Translations under genes and position numbers: made by a program
In this document: piece after piece, positions 26,139 to 33,480 of the stretch
Layout: each line of letters starts with the position of its first letter
Position numbering within the stretch: position 1 is the first letter of the stretch
Notes under the pieces: generated by a model
What the model saw: only the letters and a program-made list of their open reading frames with translations
What the model was told of the DNA's origin: nothing
Databases searched by the model: none
Assembly (NCBI RefSeq): GCF_003007685.1
Contig: NZ_PXNN01000016.1
Location: 275,187-318,728, forward strand
DNA: 43,542 bases
DNA from: Marinobacter halophilus
GTDB lineage: Bacteria; Pseudomonadota; Gammaproteobacteria; Pseudomonadales; Oleiphilaceae
Direction of reading: 5' to 3'

Positions 26139-27161
26139 TCACTTTTTCTGTCGGGCCTGTCGGCGAACATCGCCAGGCGTCATGCCCGTCCACGAGCGGT
26201 AGGCTTTGGTAAAACCGGCCTGGTCGCTGAATCCCAGCTTTTCAGAAATCGACTCGAGCGGCACGTTGGTGTCTTTCAGGTAGAGGGTGGCGAAGTTTTC
26301 CCGGATTTCATTACGCAATTCGCGAAAGGACGTGCCGGCACTGGCGAGGTGCTGTCTTAGAGTTCTCGGGCTGATGTCGAGCCGGCGTGCGATATTCTCA
26401 GTGGTACATGGCCGGCCGGGCTGGCTCATGACCAGCTCCCTGACCTGAAGGGCGGTTTCGTCGGCTTCGAGGGCATTCTGCTTGCGATCGTGACGGGTGC
26501 GAGCCACCAAAAATTCAAGGCTGACGTCATCCTGCCGAATGGGAATGCCTGTCAGAGGCATCATCACCTGACTTACCTCTGCGTTGAACTCGAACTCAGA
26601 ATCCGGCGCCAGTCGTTTCCAGTCCTGCTCGGAGGTAGTGGTTGGAAAGTCGAACTGAAACGTGAAATGGCTGCACACCTGGCTGGAGACCCGGTAAATA
26701 CTGCCCATGTAGATTTTGGTCAGGCATGGCAGCAGCGACCCCAGACCCCAGGTATCCACCAGTCGGATGCGGAAAGTGGAGCCAATGGAAGCCAGTTCCA
26801 TATCCATCAGCGGCAAGCCGACACGCAGGTATTGCACGATCATGCTGACCAGGCGCCTCGGGTTTTCCTGGCCCAGAACCGCAAAACCCAGTAGCCCGTG
26901 GCTTGGCAGGTCAAGCTGCTGACCAAATTCGAACGCGGCTCGTTCATCGGTCATCAACCAGTCCGCTTTGCCCAGAACCGTCAGTACCTGGGTCATGGAC
27001 AGGCTACCTTCCGGGTTATTGAGCATGTCTTCGGTAACGCCGGTTTTCTCAAGGATGGTGTGGCGCTTCACGCCGCGACTTTCCATAAACTGGACGAAGC
27101 GAAGGGCATAGCGGGCCGATAGAATCGGTACCTCAAGGGCAAGGTTATTCAACGTATCCAT
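26139..27161 (-). CDS. AraC-family transcriptional regulator (Arabinose_bd type)
   Basis: A 340-residue regulator with an N-terminal Arabinose_bd-type sensor domain (about 20-205, containing GLLGFAVL and the PLMDMELASIGSTF region) and a C-terminal double helix-turn-helix (about 245-335: IARRLDISPRTLRQHLASAG, then ISEKLGFSDQAGFTKAYRSW, then GMTPGDVRR). Members of this branch (OruR, ArgR, MmoR-like) respond to small molecules, often fatty acid or amino acid derivatives. It is divergent from the zinc-ribbon methyltransferase gene and upstream of the DUF6801-DUF6160 pair, which it may control. The target is not shown by the sequence. Confidence 0.9.
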   Translation of the reverse strand: MDTLNNLALEVPILSARYALRFVQFMESRGVKRHTILEKTGVTEDMLNNPEGSLSMTQVLTVLGKADWLMTDERAAFEFGQQLDLPSHGLLGFAVLGQENPRRLVSMIVQYLRVGLPLMDMELASIGSTFRIRLVDTWGLGSLLPCLTKIYMGSIYRVSSQVCSHFTFQFDFPTTTSEQDWKRLAPDSEFEFNAEVSQVMMPLTGIPIRQDDVSLEFLVARTRHDRKQNALEADETALQVRELVMSQPGRPCTTENIARRLDISPRTLRQHLASAGTSFRELRNEIRENFATLYLKDTNVPLESISEKLGFSDQAGFTKAYRSWTGMTPGDVRRQARQKK

Positions 27162-27350
27162 GTATCCGTCTCTGAGCCGAATATTTCCGGCGTTTCGCCA
27201 TGAGTCGTTCGGTTGTTATTATTCCAGCCCTGAGCAGGCTGTTTTGAGCGCCAGTATAGGCAGCGTGCTGGTTCACCTTTCTGGCGGCGATCACAAACTG
27301 ACCATATGGCCGGATATGACAATGAAACTTTCGACAGGTTGGATAAGTCC

Positions 27351-28007
27351 ATGAGCGAGCAACGCTGCCCGGTTTGCGAGTCCGGCCGTCTGATGCCATT
27401 CCGTGTGGTGGATGGCAAAATCTATCTGCGCTGCCAGCAGTGTTCTGCAACGGTGATGGAGCCCAGCTGTCGCTTGTCTGCTGATGAAGAGCTGGCGATC
27501 TACGCGCTGCACGATAATCAGCCAGGTGATGCCGGCTATCGTCGCTTTCTGTCCAAACTGTCACACCCCTTGACGGAGAAGCTTGCCAGCGGTGCCCAGG
27601 GGCTGGATTTCGGCTGTGGCCCGGGCCCGGCCCTTGCCGCCATGCTTGAGCAGGCCGGGTTTGGCATGGCGCTTTATGATCCGTTTTTTCACCCGGACCG
27701 TTCAGTGCTGGAGCGGCGCTATGATTTCATCACCTGTACCGAAGTGGTTGAGCATTTGCATCGCCCGGCCGAGGTGTTCCGGCAGCTTGATGCACTTGTG
27801 AAACCCGGTGGCTGGCTGGCGATCATGACCTGTTTTCAGGCCGACGATGACCGGTTTAATCACTGGCATTATCGGCGAGATCCGACCCACGTGGTGTTCT
27901 ATCGGGAGGAGACCTTCGCCTGGCTGGCGGACCATTATGGTTGGCGGCTGGAAATTCCGCGCAAGGATGTAGTGCTGTTGCAGAAAGCACAGAACGTTGC
28001 CGGGTAG
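27351..28007 (+). CDS. Class I SAM-dependent methyltransferase with N-terminal zinc ribbon
   Basis: A 218-residue protein. The N-terminus has two CPxC-type pairs, CPVCESG (6-12) and CQQC about 22 residues later, forming a zinc ribbon. The methyltransferase core follows with motif I LDFGCGPGPALAAML and the post-I segment YDFITCTEVVEHLHRPAEVF, where an acidic residue contacts SAM. The C-terminus with RDPTHVVFY is common in this methyltransferase subfamily. An upstream ATG at 27306 in frame is possible, but the ATG at 27351 gives the zinc ribbon at the start and has a GGTTGGA sequence ahead. Its stop is two bases from the end of the convergent PA2778-like gene. Substrate unknown. Confidence 0.85.
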   Translation: MSEQRCPVCESGRLMPFRVVDGKIYLRCQQCSATVMEPSCRLSADEELAIYALHDNQPGDAGYRRFLSKLSHPLTEKLASGAQGLDFGCGPGPALAAMLEQAGFGMALYDPFFHPDRSVLERRYDFITCTEVVEHLHRPAEVFRQLDALVKPGGWLAIMTCFQADDDRFNHWHYRRDPTHVVFYREETFAWLADHYGWRLEIPRKDVVLLQKAQNVAG

Positions 28008-28009
28008 CG

Positions 28010-29032
28010 CTATTGGTCGATGGTGGCCGGGCAGGCAGGTAATTCAGGGCACTCGCTAATCACCGGCCCGGCGGCATTGGTCCACTGGTGACCGGCCTGG
28101 CCAAAACGTTCCGGATCCAGCTGCGCTGCACAGGCCAGGGCGTCGCTGGCCTGTGCAGCGCAGGCGGAGGCGCTCAGGGCATAGGCCAGGTTGTTCCAGC
28201 CTTCCGGAAAGCCTGGGAAGCGGTTAACCACTCTCAGGAAATTCGAGGCCGCCGTAGCGGGTTTGCGCTGATCATAAGCCAGGTTGCCCTGGGCCATAAT
28301 CGGTGCCGGTTGGTCTGGCCAGCGGTGTTCGGCGGTTTCATAGGCGCGTTGCGCCGCCACCGTGTGCCCGGTGCTTTCCAGATCGTGAGCTGCCCGCAGG
28401 AACGGCAATGTCTCGGCCGTTGCCGGCAGTTCGTCGGGGGGTAGGATAACCAGCGCCCAGCGCTCGGCCCGGTCCCAGGTGGCGTGGAACACCTTATAAG
28501 GCATTTCATAATGCTGGCGGGTGTCGGTATTCAGAATAAGGGCTTGCTCCTGACTATCGAAGCCCATCACCACCGCAAAGTGCCACTGGGGCCACCAGTT
28601 AAACCGGAGGTTCTGCATCACCAGCACGGGGTTGCCTGCGGCCACCTCAGTGAGCAGGGCCTCAATGTCGGGTTTGAGCGGGTAGGCCACCATGTTGTGG
28701 GATCGTGCAGCGGCAACCAGTTCCACCTGGAGTGAGCCTCGCCGTCCGGGCAGGTACACCAGTTCTTTCAATATCTCGGGATCGGTCGCCAGGCCCTGGG
28801 TGTTCAGCATGGTGGCCAGAGACGCCGGGCCACACTGATAGGCTTCCTGGGGATAGAAAGGGACTTCAGTCAATAGCTGCCGGTTCGGCTGAGAGAGCTC
28901 TGCGGTTTGAGCCTGATCCGGCCACTGCGGCGTGCTGGCGCAACCTGCCAGCAGGAGCAGCCCCAGAAGGGCTGCCCACGTGCTGGCCCGGCCAGTTCCT
29001 TTGGTCAGGGTCGGATGTGTCAACGAAGACAC
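28010..29032 (-). CDS. PA2778-family lipoprotein, C39-like cysteine peptidase with TPR tail
   Basis: A lipoprotein with lipobox LLLLAGC, then a C39-like papain-fold domain: YQCGPASLATMLN carries the catalytic cysteine, WHFAVVMGF the histidine and LILNTD the third residue. The C-terminal half (about 225-320) holds TPR-like helices (AAQRAYETAEHRWPD, then ASNFLRVVNRFPGFPEGWNNLAYAL). It follows the PA2779-like gene with overlapping ends. The start is uncertain: GTG at 29062 or 29032, or TTG at 29023 that overlaps the upstream TGA; I use 29032 because the lipobox then lies at a normal distance. C39 enzymes process double-glycine leader peptides, but the substrate here is unknown. Confidence 0.88.
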   Translation of the reverse strand: MSSLTHPTLTKGTGRASTWAALLGLLLLAGCASTPQWPDQAQTAELSQPNRQLLTEVPFYPQEAYQCGPASLATMLNTQGLATDPEILKELVYLPGRRGSLQVELVAAARSHNMVAYPLKPDIEALLTEVAAGNPVLVMQNLRFNWWPQWHFAVVMGFDSQEQALILNTDTRQHYEMPYKVFHATWDRAERWALVILPPDELPATAETLPFLRAAHDLESTGHTVAAQRAYETAEHRWPDQPAPIMAQGNLAYDQRKPATAASNFLRVVNRFPGFPEGWNNLAYALSASACAAQASDALACAAQLDPERFGQAGHQWTNAAGPVISECPELPACPATIDQ

Positions 29033-29421
29033 TTGACGAAGGAGAACACGTTCGTGGCGCACAGCATGTCTGTGATGATAAACACCAGCAGGAACAGGAC
29101 GATAACACCAACCACACCTTCACCGGCGGGGGCTTGCGCCAGTTGTTGTTCAAAATCCGCGAGTTCAGCGGGGGTCAGCTTCTGAATGCGTTCGGCGACC
29201 TGATCTTCGCTGACACCCATTTGAGCGAGTTTGTCTTTCACTTCCTGGGTTTCCAGCATGCTCAGCAGCTGTTGCCGATCCAGATCCACCTGTTGCTGCT
29301 GGATCAACTCCCCGGTGCCAACCATACCGGCGTGTGCGGAGACAGACACGGTAGTGGCGAAGGCGAGCAAGATGGCCATAACCAAAGAAAATTGCTTGAG
29401 GTGACGTCTGATGCCGTTCAT
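29020..29421 (-). CDS. PA2779-family protein, small single-membrane-helix protein
   Basis: A 133-residue protein with a signal-like N-terminus (about 1-31, ending SAHA), a charged helical middle (EVKDKLAQMGVSEDQVAERI, then TPAELADFEQQLAQAP) and a C-terminal membrane helix after the GEGVVG turn (GVIVLFLLVFIITDMLC). The glycine-rich GEG-VVG junction before the helix is reminiscent of cleavable leader regions. It is encoded immediately upstream of the PA2778-like peptidase and overlaps it, so the two probably act together, perhaps as substrate and enzyme; that pairing is inference. Function unknown. Confidence 0.85.
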   Translation of the reverse strand: MNGIRRHLKQFSLVMAILLAFATTVSVSAHAGMVGTGELIQQQQVDLDRQQLLSMLETQEVKDKLAQMGVSEDQVAERIQKLTPAELADFEQQLAQAPAGEGVVGVIVLFLLVFIITDMLCATNVFSFVKCLR

Positions 29422-29512
29422 GTCTTGTTCCTTATTTGTTTATTTAGAAAAAACAATAGATTGGAATCTTTATTGATTCAACATACAAAACGTTCACGCT
29501 TGGGCCTGAGTG

Positions 29513-30958
29513 TCAGAAGGTCGACAGTCCGGTCGCCTCCATAATCCGGTATTGCCAGTACCTGAGTCGGGAAGGATCAGCCCAGGCTGAGTAGGGCAGG
29601 CTCAGCGTTTGGTCATCGCCCGAATCAGTGTACCAGTATTGATTGAACAGCATCGTTACTTTGCGTGCGACGGGGCTGTCGGCCGGGGTTGCCAGCCAAA
29701 CGTTGGTCTCCAGATTCAGGTCGTCCAGGTTGCGGCGGGTGAAATTGGCCGAGCCAAGCAACGCTTCCTGCTGGCTATCCTGCGTGGTGTAAATGACCAG
29801 TTTGCTGTGGCACTGCTCGCCCTGGGTGTTGCACCAGCGGATCGGTATGCCTGCCTGTTGCAGTTCGTGGGCGACCGGTCGGTTGGGAATGCCGTTTTTC
29901 TCGTGACCGAAGGCGTCTTTATTGGCATCCAGTAACAGGCGAACCGTCACGCCACGACGGTGTGCAGCCAGTAGTGCCTTGATGATCGGGCGGTGTGAGA
30001 GGTAAAACATCGCCATATCCAAGGCCTCGCCGGGCTGGCTGCGCTCAATCATATCCAGCGCGGCGTCGCGGATCGCCGATTCGGTCAGCACCTTCACGGT
30101 GCCGGTGGCATCATCGCCAACGGCGGGGCTTTCGGCAATTGTCGTTAACCAGCGGTCCAGAGTGGCGGTACTGGCGCCAGACATGCGCACAACCGCCTGT
30201 TCACTGCTGACCACATCAAGCACGGCCGGCCCGCTGAAAGCCAGGCCAATGTTGCTGTGCCGGCTGCTGCCGTCGTGGGGATTGGCAGAGGTAATAACGG
30301 CTCTGAACCTTTGCCCTTCATCGGTCACCAACAGTTTGCGGTGGTTCGCCTTGAAGTTGGGCAGTGCCAGATAGCTGCGAATCGTCGCCGGCTCGGTACC
30401 CAGAGCATTCGGCAGCCAGCCACCATCGGCATTGTTGTCAAACCACTGGCAGCACAAGCGCCAGAACGAAGACCAAACCGGGTTGCTGTCACGAAGCGGT
30501 TCCAGACGGGTGACTACCACCTCGATGCCGGCGCTGGAAAGCGCCTCGAAAGCCGGCGAGCGAGTGCCGCCGTAAAAGGTGTTCAGAGGATCTGAAATCA
30601 CCACAATGTCGATGTCGGGCCGGGCGGCTTTGCGCTCCAATAGCGCCTGGGTGAGCTGATCCGCCAGCGGCCGGAGGCCGTTGTCTTCAGACCCGGTACT
30701 GTTGAACAGGAACATGTCGACCAGGATGAAGGTTTGCGCCCGGGAAATCAGCCGGAAGATTTCATCAAAGATCTCGTGATCCAGCACGGTTGTGCCATCG
30801 CTTGAGTGACGTGTGACGTCCGCCAGCAAATCGGGAGCGACCAAGGGCGCGACGTCGCCCTGGTGCCGGATACCCGCGGGCAGCGGCTTGAAAGCATGCC
30901 ACAGACCAATACCGGTCAGTATCAGGAGCAAGACAAAGGCAAGTAACTTCATGGTCAT
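29513..30958 (-). CDS. Phospholipase D-like (cardiolipin synthase-like) membrane protein
   Basis: A 481-residue PLD-superfamily protein with an N-terminal membrane anchor (about 4-24). Two HKD-type motifs are visible: HRKLLVTD (206-213), complete, followed by SANPHDGSSRHSN, and HSKLVIYT (384-391), in which the usual Asp is replaced by Thr, followed by LLGSANFTRRNLDD. Enzymes of this family transfer or hydrolyse phosphatidyl groups, for example in cardiolipin synthesis; the exact reaction is not settled. The start is at 30958 or 30952, with GGAA ahead of the first. It lies upstream of the PA2779-like gene by 91 bases on the same strand. Confidence 0.87.
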   Translation of the reverse strand: MTMKLLAFVLLLILTGIGLWHAFKPLPAGIRHQGDVAPLVAPDLLADVTRHSSDGTTVLDHEIFDEIFRLISRAQTFILVDMFLFNSTGSEDNGLRPLADQLTQALLERKAARPDIDIVVISDPLNTFYGGTRSPAFEALSSAGIEVVVTRLEPLRDSNPVWSSFWRLCCQWFDNNADGGWLPNALGTEPATIRSYLALPNFKANHRKLLVTDEGQRFRAVITSANPHDGSSRHSNIGLAFSGPAVLDVVSSEQAVVRMSGASTATLDRWLTTIAESPAVGDDATGTVKVLTESAIRDAALDMIERSQPGEALDMAMFYLSHRPIIKALLAAHRRGVTVRLLLDANKDAFGHEKNGIPNRPVAHELQQAGIPIRWCNTQGEQCHSKLVIYTTQDSQQEALLGSANFTRRNLDDLNLETNVWLATPADSPVARKVTMLFNQYWYTDSGDDQTLSLPYSAWADPSRLRYWQYRIMEATGLSTF

Positions 30959-31057
30959 GACCGATTCGTTCCATCGAGCGGGGTAGAAATGTCGGTTTGG
31001 CGGCCGTAGAGGATCCCGGGCAGCGTGATATCCGATTCCGCTGCCCGTGACTGGTCG

Positions 31058-31783
31058 TTACTCCTGCGGGAGCTCAGCGTTGTGGAACACGTTCTGCACG
31101 TCATCCAGGTCGTTTAGCATGTCGAGAAATTTCTCGAACATCGGGATGTCGTCACCTTCCACCACGGTGGTGGTTTTCGGCAGGAACTGGATCTCGTCGA
31201 CCTCGAACTCGATACCTTCGAACGCCGCTTCCAGTGCCTGTTTGGCTTTAGCATACTCGGTGTTTGGTGCAAAAACGGTGACGTTGCCGTCTTCGGTTTC
31301 GATATCGGTGACATCTACGTCGGCTTCCATCAACGCTTCCAGAACCGCTTCTTCATCGTGGCCGGAGAAGGCAAAAATGGCGCAGTGGTCGAACATGTGG
31401 GCGACGACGCCGGGGGTGCCGATCTTGCACTTGGTTTTGGTAAAGGCCAGGCGGACATCACCAAAGGTGCGGTTCGGGTTGTCGGTCAGGCAGTCAACGA
31501 TGACCATGCAGTTGCCGGGTCCGTAGCCTTCGTAGCGGGCTGGGGAGTAATCCTCACCGGCGCCACCTTTGGCTTTGTCGATGGCTTTGTCGATTACGTG
31601 GCCGGGCACCTGGTCTTTCTTGGCGCGCTCAATCAGGCCGCGAAGGGTCAGGTTGGCTTGCGGGTCTCCACCACCAGATTTGGCGGCCATGTAGATTTCC
31701 CGGCCGTACTTGCTGTAGACCTTGGTTTTCGCCGCGGCCGTCTTGGCCATGGACTCTTTACGGTTCTGGTAGGCTCTGCCCAT
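31058..31783 (-). CDS. yeeN: YebC/PmpR family protein, YeeN type
   Basis: A 241-residue member of the YebC/TACO1 family. The N-terminus [20 protein letters not shown] and the segment [23 protein letters not shown], then [16 protein letters not shown] follow the YeeN branch, not YebC itself, which begins MAGHSKWANIKHRK. Family members are described as transcription regulators or as ribosome-associated factors that ease translation of proline-rich stretches; which applies here is open. The ATG at 31783 has GAGAGG upstream; a longer frame starts further out but lacks support. Confidence 0.92.
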   Translation of the reverse strand: MGRAYQNRKESMAKTAAAKTKVYSKYGREIYMAAKSGGGDPQANLTLRGLIERAKKDQVPGHVIDKAIDKAKGGAGEDYSPARYEGYGPGNCMVIVDCLTDNPNRTFGDVRLAFTKTKCKIGTPGVVAHMFDHCAIFAFSGHDEEAVLEALMEADVDVTDIETEDGNVTVFAPNTEYAKAKQALEAAFEGIEFEVDEIQFLPKTTTVVEGDDIPMFEKFLDMLNDLDDVQNVFHNAELPQE

Positions 31784-31904
31784 CTGTGGTGCCTCTCGGG
31801 TTTTCGGTAAAAGCACGGATTTTACTGAACCTGAGGGAATAGCGACAGGGTTGTTTGCAGATAAAGCGCAGGGAGGTTTCCGCGTCCTTGCGAAAACCGG
31901 GGTA

Positions 31905-32705
31905 TCAGACGTATTCCACAGGTTGACGGTAGTTGTCCTGGGAGACCAGATCGATCCCGCAATCCATGTCGCTGACCCAGTTCAGGAACTGGTCAATCAT
32001 CACCGGGCCTTCAAAGCGCTTGCCATGCTGCGGCACGATCATTGCCACATCCATGCCCCGAACCATGTTGGCCCAGAGGCGGCACACCTTTTTGGAAGCA
32101 ATATAGCGCCGGTGAAAGCCGATCATATTGGGAATATGCTTGTCGAAATCCTGTACCGGCTTGTGATCATCCTCGCCACCCATGGAGGCGCCAAGGTCGC
32201 CGGAGAACAGAATCTTCGAGACCGGATCATAGAACTGCAGGTTGCCAACGGAATGCATGAAGTGAGCGGGCAAACACTGCAGGTAGCTGTCACCGAATCG
32301 TACGTTGGCGCCGCCGTCCGGAATACTGACGATGCGGTCGTAAACACTGCCGCTGAGCTGATTGGTGACGTAGCTGGACACCAGGTGCGGCAAAAACCGC
32401 GCCCACAGTTTCGAGGTCACGATTTTGGCGCGGGTGTGCACAATCCAGCGATCGATGGCACCGATGATGTCCGGGTCCTGGTGAGACGCAAAGACATAAT
32501 CCATATCACGGATGTTCATGTATCTTGACGCGGCAACCGAGAGCGGGGTGTAGGTGAGGTCTCCACCCGGGTCAATCAAGGCTTCGTGTTTGCCATCGAC
32601 AACAAGAAACTGATTAGACTGAACGCCTTCGCCAGTCACCAGAGAATCGAACATCAGGCACTTGTGGTGTCCGTTGTCGAAAAGAACAATCGGTTCGGCC
32701 GCCAT
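31905..32705 (-). CDS. Flavodiiron-like MBL-fold protein without flavodoxin domain (ODP type)
   Basis: A 266-residue metallo-beta-lactamase-fold protein with the diiron ligand pattern of flavodiiron proteins: SHQDPDI (His75, Asp77, Asp79), then His148 or His151 in [10 protein letters not shown], Asp170 in LFSGDLGAS, and His227 in VPQHGKRF. There is no flavodoxin domain, so it matches the stand-alone oxygen-binding diiron proteins (ODP), which bind or reduce O2. It could act in oxygen sensing or detoxification with an unknown electron donor. The gene stands alone, with about 120 bases to YeeN. Confidence 0.85.
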   Translation of the reverse strand: MAAEPIVLFDNGHHKCLMFDSLVTGEGVQSNQFLVVDGKHEALIDPGGDLTYTPLSVAASRYMNIRDMDYVFASHQDPDIIGAIDRWIVHTRAKIVTSKLWARFLPHLVSSYVTNQLSGSVYDRIVSIPDGGANVRFGDSYLQCLPAHFMHSVGNLQFYDPVSKILFSGDLGASMGGEDDHKPVQDFDKHIPNMIGFHRRYIASKKVCRLWANMVRGMDVAMIVPQHGKRFEGPVMIDQFLNWVSDMDCGIDLVSQDNYRQPVEYV

Positions 32706-32882
32706 TTCGGTCTCCCGCAGAAGAGTGGGTATTCGGCATCAGGAAGTCTGATGGCCGGATATTGCAAGCTGCGCGGGAGAGTACAGAATTGACAAATATG
32801 AAGTGTTGCCTCAGGTCAATTATCTGATATCCATCAAGTAACGGTTTGTTGCCTGGATACCAGAAGGTCCGCGCTTGGGTGA

Positions 32883-33341
32883 CTAGGCCAGCTTGGGCAC
32901 ACGACGAATGCCACGGCGCAGGCCTTGTTCAAGAGCGGCGCTGACCACTTTGCCAGAGTAGGGCACGATGTCTTCAAAGCTGATGGTGTAGTGCAACCGG
33001 GTTTGCCCGTCTGCCGTGTCTGTAAAACGAATGCGACCGATGTGGTTTCTGATCGGGCTCATACTGGTGATGGCGTATTCAATCAGCGAGTCCGGCTCAA
33101 AGCCGAGTACCGTCTCTTCAAGTGAGAGCGGGCCAATACCGATTTTGCGAACCGAGCCAATGCCGTTGGGGTCTGCCTGGTCGCTGTCTTTGATGCGTTT
33201 GACCGGTGCGCCGATCATTTTTCCGAAACGATGGTGATCTGCAAACAGGGCGAAGACCTTTCTGCGGGGAACGTCAAAAGTTTCATTTATTTCAATATGG
33301 TACATGGCCATGGTCACACTCTTGTTGGGCATTGTTGACAT
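32883..33341 (-). CDS. SRPBCC (START/polyketide cyclase-like) family protein
   Basis: A 152-residue ligand-binding helix-grip protein: IEINETFDVPRRKVFALFADH is the family opening, SVRKIGIGPLSLEETVLGFE and LHYTISFEDIVPYSGKVV fit the central strands and final helix. It likely binds a hydrophobic ligand such as a lipid. Four in-frame ATG codons occur near the start (33341, 33332, 33311 and 33305) and none has a clear ribosome site. It is divergent from vgrG, 139 bases apart. Confidence 0.83.
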   Translation of the reverse strand: MSTMPNKSVTMAMYHIEINETFDVPRRKVFALFADHHRFGKMIGAPVKRIKDSDQADPNGIGSVRKIGIGPLSLEETVLGFEPDSLIEYAITSMSPIRNHIGRIRFTDTADGQTRLHYTISFEDIVPYSGKVVSAALEQGLRRGIRRVPKLA

Positions 33342-33396
33342 AAGAGTACCCGTTCACGAAGTTCAACAAAAGTCGTAGATGTGGGCAGATGTGAGG

Positions 33397-33425
33397 TTGG
33401 CCTTACCGGCCACACTGGTTATAAT
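33397..33425 (+). promoter_or_regulatory. Probable sigma-70 promoter of the vgrG cargo operon
   Basis: TTGGCC (33397-33402) and a perfect TATAAT (33420-33425) are 17 bases apart, with the -10 box 55 bases ahead of the vgrG start. Judged by eye; nothing similar lies between the later genes of the operon. Confidence 0.55.
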
Positions 33426-33480
33426 CCGCCCGGCTCAGGACGAGTCAGCTATATACCACCAATCTTCAGGGACCGAAGTC

